Shown: positions 57,580 through 64,000 of the stretch, piece by piece | Layout: each line of letters opens with the position of its first letter | Position numbering within the stretch: the stretch's first letter is position 1 | NCBI GenBank assembly: GCA_023374045.1 | Contig: CM041777.1 | Span: 479,485,594-479,549,593, forward strand | Length of the DNA: 64,000 nt | Direction: 5' to 3' | DNA from: Limonium bicolor | Taxonomy: Eukaryota > Streptophyta > Magnoliopsida > Caryophyllales > Plumbaginaceae | Notes under the pieces: model-generated | Database searches by the model: none | What the model saw: the letters and a program-made list of their open reading frames with translations, nothing else | What the model was told of the DNA's origin: nothing | Program-made: the position numbers and the translations under genes

Positions 57580-60473
57580 ATGAGTGGTTGTAGCATAGTT
57601 TGGTTTAGAAGAGATCTGAGGATTGAAGATAACCCAGCTCTCTTGGCTGCGGTTAGAGCTGGAGCTGTGATTTGCGTTTTCATCTGGGCACCCGAAGAAG
57701 AAGGCCACTATTACCCTGGAAGGGTCTCTAGATGGTGGCTTAAACAAAGCTTATCGCATCTTGATGCTTCCTTGAGAAGCCTTGGTACCTGTCTCGTCAC
57801 CAAGAGATCCGCTGATAGTGTCTCCTCTCTTCTCGAGGTTGTCAAGTCTTCTGGTGCTACCCAGGTCTTCTTCAACCATCTGTATGGTAAGTTTCCCCGA
57901 TTATACTAACTTCAATTCTCCTTTTCTAAAGTTGTGTCATTTAAAGAATTTTTGAGTTCGGCCAAGTCCATATGCCCCTGGTGGGTGTACTGATGATGCT
58001 TCATGTTCATACACATCTAAATCCTCGGTTCCAGCTGTACCGAGATACTTATGATATTATCCTATCTGTAACTAGGATGCTGCTGCTTATTGATTGCTTC
58101 CGTTCACCGCAATCTGTGCCACCAATTTCCTTAATTGAGTACTAACTGCTTGCATCCAAATTAGCAATTTCCATATATTGAGTGGGAAAGAAATGCCCTG
58201 CTCTTGTTCATTCGATAACAATTACTCCCCTATTGTCTTATGCTGTTTATTGTGGCAAATATTCACCTATCCATAATATTATATGCTACAAGCTCCATGA
58301 GTTCTTGACTTGGTCTTCAATACATGCTTTTGTTTTTTTATCTACTTTCAGATCCTATTTCACTTGTTAGAGATCATCGTGCCAAGGAGGTTTTGGGTGC
58401 ACAGGGCATATCTGTTCGCTCCTTCAATGCTGATTTGCTTATGAGCCTTGGGAAGTTAATGATGAAAGAGGGCAACCATTTACCATCTTTGACGCCTTCT
58501 GGGAGAGATGCCTCAGCATGCCTTTTGACCCTGAGGCTCCACTTCTCCCTCCTAAGCGCATTATCTCAGGTTACTACCAAATGCGGACTGTGGTTCTAGT
58601 TATTGTGTGTCTATGTTTACTAATTATCTGCAGAGCGAGATGTGCTGACTGACTTTAACCCAAATGATCACCTACCTTGTCTACATTTCTTGATGCTGAT
58701 TAGAAATATAATAATTTTATAATATTCCATCTATCTGATATTTGTTCTCGTGTGTGTAACTTATTAGGTGATATTTCTAGATGTACACCAGCTGCACTTA
58801 TATTTGAAAACGACTCAGAGAGAGGTAGTAATGCTCTTCTTGCTCGGGCATGGTCTCCTGGTTGGAGCAATGCAGATAAGGCTCTGACGACGTTCATTAA
58901 TGGACCATTGCTTGAGTACTCTGTAAATAGGAGGAAAGCTGATAGTGCTACTACCTCATTCCTCTCTCCCCATCTTCATTTCGGAGAAGTAAGTGTGAGA
59001 AAGGTATTCCACCTTGTGAGGATGAGGCAAGTTTTGTGGGCAAATGAAGGTAACAAGGCCGGTGAAGAGAGTTGCAACTTGTTTCTCAAATCAATCGGTT
59101 TAAGAGAATACTCAAGATATTTGAGCTTTAACCATCCATCTACCCATGAAAGACCTCTTCTTGGACATCTCAAGTTCTTCCCGTGGGTTGTTGATGAGGC
59201 TTATTTTAAAGCATGGAGACAAGGTAGAACTGGATACCCGTTGGTAGATGCTGGTATGAGAGAGCTTTGGGCCACTGGCTGGTTACATGATCGGATACGG
59301 GTAGTGGTCTCCAGCTTCTTTGTTAAAGTGCTTCAGTTGCCTTGGAGATGGGGTATGAAATATTTTTGGGACACCCTTTTGGATGCTGATCTTGAAAGTG
59401 ATGCTCTCGGCTGGCAGTATATATCTGGCACTTTGCCTGACAGTCGTGAGTTTGATAGGATTGATAACCCACAGGTAGTGACAGGCCCTTTACTTTCTTC
59501 AACTTCAGTGCTATTGTTTTGTTATTATTTTTTGGATGTAATGTTAGGTCTTATATTGTAATATGTTCTGCTAAATTCCGTTTGATTATGTGTAATCTAA
59601 GATAGAAGACTAAGTTTTGGTTTCCCAAAATTGAATTACTTTCAGTTTGAAGGTTACAAGTTTGACCCAAATGGTGAATACGTAAGACGTTGGCTTCCGG
59701 AACTGGCAAGGCTTCCCACAGAGTGGATACATCATCCATGGGATTCCCCAGAGTCAGTTCTTCAAGCAGCTGGGATTGAGCTGGGATCAAACTACCCTCT
59801 CCCTATTGTTGGACTTGATGCTGCGAAGAACCGGCTGCAGGAAGCACTCTCAGCAATGTGGCAACATGAAGCAGCTGTAAGAGCTGCAGTTGAAAATGGA
59901 ACAGAAGAAGGTCTAGGAGATTCCTCTGATTCCGCTCCAATTGCTTTTCCACAAGACTTACAGATGGATGTTGATCATGACGAGCCATTGAGGGATGACA
60001 ATAATAACAACCACCACACAGGAGTTGGCAATAGAAGATATGAGGATCAAATGGTCCCAAGCATCACTTCATCTCTGATCAGGATAGAGGACGAAGAGAC
60101 TACTTCTGATCTCCGAAACTCGGTTGGAGTGAATGGCGCTGAAGTTCCAGGGAATAATAACCTAGAAAGAGGAAGATCAAACCTAGCAGGGGTTGTTAAT
60201 GTTGTTAGGACCAACAACATAACACCACAGTTCAACGCCGTTATGGACTTGCGCAATGGAGAAGATTCAACTGCTGATTCATCTGCTAGCACTAGCAGGG
60301 GAGGCAGAAGTAGTGGTGGTGTTGTTCCTGTTTGGTCTCCTTCAGCTCCTGCATTGTCAGAGTCATTTGTGGTTGAGGAAAATGGAGGTGAGCCCAGCAC
60401 CACATCTTATTTGCAAAGGCATCCGCAGTCCCATCAAATTGTTAATTGGAGGCGATTGTCTCAAACAGGGTAA
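57580..60473 (+). CDS. CRY1: Cryptochrome 1, blue-light receptor (4 exons; one-base deletion in exon 2)
   Basis: FAD-binding blue-light photoreceptor of nucleus and cytosol that inhibits the COP1/SPA ubiquitin ligase. Exons: 57580-57886, 58352-58569, 58768-59474, 59646-60473, all GT-AG with phases 1, 1, 0. With the missing base allowed for, the product is 686 residues (Arabidopsis CRY1 has 681). The N-terminal photolyase-like domain starts CSIVWFRRDLRIEDNPA. The FAD domain includes the electron-transfer tryptophans at 315 (FFPW), 368 (LPWRW) and 391 (DALGW) and Asp387. The C-terminal DAS region has DQMVP at 545-549, an acidic patch, STADS at 619-623 and the end NWRRLSQTG. Odd: one T is missing between 58440 and 58441 (codon 133, Tyr of LLYEPW). 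As read, translation shifts and stops at 58885-58887, giving 214 residues. All later exons are conserved in the old frame, so the loss is very recent or an error. Confidence 0.95.
57887..58351 (+). other. CRY1 intron 1
   Basis: GTAAGT donor at 57887 and TTTCAG acceptor ending at 58351. It splits the Asp codon of HLYDP. No gene lies inside. Confidence 0.93.
58570..58767 (+). other. CRY1 intron 2
   Basis: GTTACT donor (weaker than consensus) and TTATTAG acceptor ending at 58767. It splits the Gly codon of IISGD, the position used in Arabidopsis CRY1. Confidence 0.88.
59475..59645 (+). other. CRY1 intron 3
   Basis: GTAGTG donor and TTTCAG acceptor ending at 59645. It separates DNPQ from FEGYKFDP in phase 0. 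Confidence 0.93.
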
Positions 60474-61020
60474 GTATTGTAAATGAACAGTGAAGATGTG
60501 CATATTGGTCGCTGAAGTCAGAGCTGAAGTAAAGGGGGATAAAAGAAAAAAGGTGGGACGATTAGAAACAGTTGCAAAGTGAATGTTTTCATAAGCTGCA
60601 TCTCTTCTTGAATGGTTTAGTTTTGGTAATTGGCGTTCGGCAGATAGCAAATTTTATGTGGGCGAAGTAAGATCTGGATTATATTAATAATCGCCCAACC
60701 TCAGAGGAAAGCTGAAGAGTGAGAGCCATCGGCTGAGTACATTCTTTTTCTGGTTTTATCTGCAGCAGTGAGGTTTAAAGTCTCCCTGGGGTTGGTTCTT
60801 CAACTGTTAAAAAGGAAGCTTTACTTGCTTCATATCTGGTCTGAAATGGTACCTACCATATGTGCCATTATCTGTATAGTCTTATCTCTCTTTTTATTTA
60901 TGCCTGTTCTTTTTCCTTTGTTTCTTGTTTTAGTCAACCCAGATGTTTGGGATGTAGAAGAAAAATCGCTAGGGAGTGGTCGTACTATGTATCATTGAAT
61001 AAAATGATATAATATTATGG
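60474..61020 (+). terminator. CRY1 3' untranslated region with polyadenylation signal
   Basis: After TAA 60471-60473 the sequence is non-coding. GAATAAAA at about 60998-61005 is a good AATAAA-type signal. A possible 3' intron (60470-60765) is suggested by GTAAGT overlapping the stop and by TTTTATCTGCAG before 60766. Confidence 0.55.
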
Positions 61021-61367
61021 ATTGTGTATCCAAGTTATGTTTAAGTTAGGTTTTGATGGTTCTGTAGACCTAGAAGGGTATGGTTTATATATGAAAAATA
61101 AATCTCACTTTCATCCATTCTTTGGCATGTGCAAAGACCATGGTCAACATCTTCAATGATCAAGACGAGAAGAAAGAGCAAATCGGAGGCGGCTTTTTTG
61201 TCAATATGGTCATCCGGTGCAGAAGTTGAATGAGTGAATTTGTGTTTCATGATTGACACGCTTCTAGTTTTCTTTGGTTCTCTTAATGTGATGACCATTT
61301 CTGCCGATTATGATGTGATTCAAATGTCATCACAAGTCAGCTTTTCTTGGGGAGCAAGCAGTAGATC
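61021..61367. other. Intergenic sequence downstream of CRY1
   Basis: I see no gene. Short frames on both strands (for example 61041-61298 minus) have no recognisable domain. Confidence 0.5.
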
Positions 61368-61370
61368 TCA

Positions 61371-61692
61371 GGGCATCCACAATGGTTTTAAGTTTCTTAA
61401 CGCATTCCTAGGTGCCATGTCATCTAAAAATTATATTTTATTACTTAAGAAACTCTATTCACTACAATAACAAAGTTTCTTAATCTCCTCTCTCTTGATG
61501 AACAACCAATAAACTATCACTATTTAGATGTGAGATAAAATATGAAAGAGAGAGTACACATAGGTGGGTCTAATGTGTCATAAAAGTGGGGTTCTTATTT
61601 AAGACCTTGAGAGAGAGAAAATGGTGGAATCCACACCATTGTAGAACATTTCACATATGTAACCGTGTCAAGAACCCCTATTGTGGATGCCC
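61371..61692. mobile_element. MITE, 322 bp, PIF/Harbinger-like
   Basis: Terminal inverted repeats begin GGGCATCCACAAT at both ends. They are flanked by a 3-bp duplication TCA (61368-61370 and 61693-61695). No coding sequence is present. The GGGCATCC-type ends and 3-bp target repeat fit Tourist-like elements, although that group prefers TAA/TTA targets, so the family name is tentative. Confidence 0.75.
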
Positions 61693-61695
61693 TCA

Positions 61696-61945
61696 TCCCA
61701 TCAGACACGAGACCTGACATCACCATCCAAAATCGAGGGCCTTCCTACTTCCGTGGCATTAATAGCTACATTATTTTGACTTTTATGTTTGAAACTGATA
61801 TGGTTTTTCGTTGTCTATCATGCTAATCTAAACACAGATATAATTAAGATGGTTAGAAGAGAGAAGACTATGCGCCTCACGTGCCCCTCTTCTTCCCCCC
61901 AGCCTTGTGCCGCTAACATCTAGCTCCTCTGTGAGTTCTCTTGTC
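61696..61945 (+). other. Probable 5' leader of LINE II
   Basis: The sequence between the MITE and ORF1 is non-coding. A CACGTG motif lies near 61878 and a C-run at 61895. Where the LINE begins cannot be fixed, because its 3' end and target duplication are beyond the window. Confidence 0.35.
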
Positions 61946-63883
61946 ATGATTAAGTGTAACCAGATAGAGCGTTGTAATAGCTCTACTCTCTCACAATCTC
62001 CTACCCCAAAAGTCAGACCGTCTAATCTGTATTCAATGCCGCTGATTTTCGAAGATAATCTGCCTGGTGATTTGGCATCCCCTTTTGCTTCGCTGAGGAA
62101 GAAATCTGGTTGCAGCCACTTTGCAGAACACTTGTCTCTCTTCGAAAAGGTATTTCCTTACAAACTCTCTGAGATTACTAATACTCTTCTTCTCCCCCCA
62201 GAAGATATTATCGAATCTCTCAAACGCCTAACCTTGTTTCTGAAAATCCCTAAATCGGAAAATAGGAATAGAAAACCTAGAACAAACCTAATCAGTATCG
62301 TTATCGATCGAACTCCCCCGTCTATATACTTTGCTCCTCCTATGGATTCGATTATATCCAACTGCAAAAAAATGCAACTCCACCCTGCTGAGATGAGTCT
62401 CTTCGACGAAAACAGCCTCTCTAGTTCCCAAGATCTTATCGACATCAAGAAAGCTCTTTTCGGTCGTGTCTGGAATCCGAATCGGGTCATAGCAAAGCTT
62501 CTCCAAAGTGTGCTATTCCAAATCTGGAAACCTAGGCCGGGCTTCAAGGTAGCGGAAGTAGGTTCTAATCGGTTCTCCTTCCAGTTCGCAACAGAAGCTG
62601 AGAAAACGAACATCCTGATTAACGGCCCTTGGCACTTCCAAAACCGCTTGCTTGCGGTGGCAGACATAAACCCAAACATCAACATAGAGGAACATGAAAC
62701 AACCTTAGTCAACATATGGGTAGGTATTCACAAAATCCCAATTTCCTTCTTCAACAGAGAGTCTGCCATAAGCATTGCTAATCGATTAGGGAAATTTCTG
62801 GAATGTCCTGATAGAATTAACCCCCTGTCTACAAAAGTTATTAGAATGAAGATTGAAATCAAAATTTCAGAACCTCTCTGTAGGATGATAGTTCTCAAAA
62901 CATCCCAAGGAAACAAAGTCTGTCGTGTTTCATATGAGAATTTGCCTAGCTTCTGTTATAGATGTGGTAGAATCAGTCACATAATGCCGGAGTGTATCTA
63001 CAACAGTGAAGCTTCTGGTTCTAATGATAGGTATGGCCCTTGGATTCGGTCTGAATTTGCAAGAGCTATGGATATAGCTAATGACTGTATGCTCCTCAAC
63101 CAGTGGAAAGAAGAAGGAGTCCAGGACAGTCTAACTGTTATGACCTCCCAAGCTGACCTCCTGCCAGAAGATATCCCTCCTCAAGTTGATGTTAACCTTT
63201 CCTTAGCTACCTTACCCTCTGTCACTATGCCTACCAATGCAATCCCCCAAAGTTCTACCCACTTGATCCTTCAAAACTTGAACTCTCCAACACTTACCCA
63301 ACAACAAATCAATTCCACTCCCAATAATCCTTTGGGTTTCAACCCCACTCGATCCCTACAGGATTTTCCTCAAATATCCAACATTGACCATTATCAGATT
63401 GTGAATCTTGAATCTGCCCCTCCTCCAAACACTCAGCCAAACTCCACAGATGTCCACCTTACAGCTTGGGCAGCTGCAGTATCTTCTTTCTCCTCAGAAT
63501 TCCACAATAAACAGCCTTCTAATACCTCATATCTTACCTCTGGTCCCCACTCTTCTCCTCTCCTAGCCCCTACTACTGAGAATGTTTCATACTTCCCCAC
63601 TATTGCTTCTACTCCTGCTGAATCTCATGATATTGAATGTGTGATGGAACCGCATCTCCAGCTTCTTAAACAGTCTGATTTGAAAGGAAAAGGAAAGCTG
63701 TACCCTGAGTCCTCTCTAAACCCTAGGCATACAGAAGCTTTTAAAACCAAGAAAAGGAAAGTCTTTAACATTGGACCTCTGATGATCACTTCCTCTATTC
63801 CTACAGAGGAGGTGGAGGAGTCTGATTATTATGAGTCTCTCCTTGAAAGGGCAGACCCTGACCAGGATCAGGGCTGCCTGTAG
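61946..63883 (+). CDS. LINE II ORF1: DUF4283 and zinc-knuckle protein (intact)
   Basis: L1-type RNA-binding protein of 645 residues from ATG 61946. The frame is open back to a GTG at 61907, but an ATG at 61870 is out of frame. A DUF4283-type domain spans about residues 173-330 (GRVWNP...INGPWHFQNRLL...NIWVGIHKIP). A zinc knuckle CYRCGRISHIMPEC (C-x2-C-x4-H-x4-C) is at 337-350, then YGPWIRSE. The tail is Ser/Pro/Thr-rich with a basic cluster (TKKRKV, near residue 600) that could direct nuclear import. No stop or frameshift is visible, in contrast to LINE I. ORF2 begins 2 nt after its stop. Confidence 0.88.
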   Translation: MIKCNQIERCNSSTLSQSPTPKVRPSNLYSMPLIFEDNLPGDLASPFASLRKKSGCSHFAEHLSLFEKVFPYKLSEITNTLLLPPEDIIESLKRLTLFLKIPKSENRNRKPRTNLISIVIDRTPPSIYFAPPMDSIISNCKKMQLHPAEMSLFDENSLSSSQDLIDIKKALFGRVWNPNRVIAKLLQSVLFQIWKPRPGFKVAEVGSNRFSFQFATEAEKTNILINGPWHFQNRLLAVADINPNINIEEHETTLVNIWVGIHKIPISFFNRESAISIANRLGKFLECPDRINPLSTKVIRMKIEIKISEPLCRMIVLKTSQGNKVCRVSYENLPSFCYRCGRISHIMPECIYNSEASGSNDRYGPWIRSEFARAMDIANDCMLLNQWKEEGVQDSLTVMTSQADLLPEDIPPQVDVNLSLATLPSVTMPTNAIPQSSTHLILQNLNSPTLTQQQINSTPNNPLGFNPTRSLQDFPQISNIDHYQIVNLESAPPPNTQPNSTDVHLTAWAAAVSSFSSEFHNKQPSNTSYLTSGPHSSPLLAPTTENVSYFPTIASTPAESHDIECVMEPHLQLLKQSDLKGKGKLYPESSLNPRHTEAFKTKKRKVFNIGPLMITSSIPTEEVEESDYYESLLERADPDQDQGCL

Positions 63884-63885
63884 AA

Positions 63886-64000
63886 ATGAGTTGTCTTCTA
63901 CTTAACTGTCGGGGGTTGGGTCGCCCTTGTGCAGTAGTTTGGGTCTCAACTCTGATGAAGAAACACAGACCTAAACTAGTTTTTTTGATGGAGACTCATA
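63886..64000 (+). CDS. LINE II ORF2, first 38 codons (endonuclease start), runs off the window
   Basis: ATG 63886 opens MSCLLLNCRGLGRPCAVVWV, the conserved NCRGLG start of the plant L1 endonuclease, followed by KLVFLMETH with the catalytic Glu of the METx motif. The frame is open to the window end. It is in a different frame from ORF1 with a 2-nt gap, so it probably depends on reinitiation or another unusual start. Confidence 0.9.
   Translation, partial: MSCLLLNCRGLGRPCAVVWVSTLMKKHRPKLVFLMETH

Noticed and set aside
62158..62715. 185-codon minus-strand frame
   Set aside because: It is the shadow of the intact LINE II ORF1 on the opposite strand.

Overview
The window is nuclear DNA from a flowering plant, probably a eudicot. 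The evidence is a four-exon plant cryptochrome 1 gene with GT-AG introns, plant-type L1 LINEs (DUF4283/zinc-knuckle ORF1; ORF2 with a C-terminal RNase H) and very long Ty3-type LTRs with a tRNA-iMet-type primer-binding site. About 52 kb is nested, mostly silent retrotransposon sequence. The only host gene I can support is CRY1 at the right.

Layout. 1-16424: nested long-LTR elements. Element A (+) shows its internal region and one LTR (3464-8110); it abuts the internal region of element B (-; PBS 11051-11063, LTR 11069-15549), and B abuts the 3' piece of another LTR, G (15550-16424). 16425-34010: older repeat sequence carrying three solo LTRs, each with perfect 5-bp target-site duplications: E (17361-22440, TCAAC), F (24099-26780, ATAAG) and C (29746-34010, CGTGC). 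34610-54670: a full-length but dead L1 LINE flanked by a 19-bp duplication. It is split by a complete 14.5-kb LTR element D (37209-51735, duplication CACTT), which has 4.9-kb LTRs, PBS and polypurine tract but no recognisable gag-pol, so it is LARD-like. 54690-57579: upstream region of CRY1. 57580-60473: CRY1. 61371-61692: a small MITE. 61946-64000: a second LINE with an intact ORF1 and the first codons of ORF2.

Two things stand out. First, CRY1 is complete and well conserved except for one missing base in exon 2, which as read truncates the protein to 214 residues; this is either a real lesion or a homopolymer error. Second, the long LTRs share structure that exceeds their sequence similarity: a U3 palindrome, a mid-LTR array of hairpin modules every 70-85 bp (different sequence in each family, often with three competing arms), and a double stem-loop followed by a pyrimidine-CAGGT motif about 300-500 bp before the LTR end. 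These structures, in elements with no visible protein, are the best candidate for something undescribed. I found no CRISPR, operon, tRNA or rRNA.
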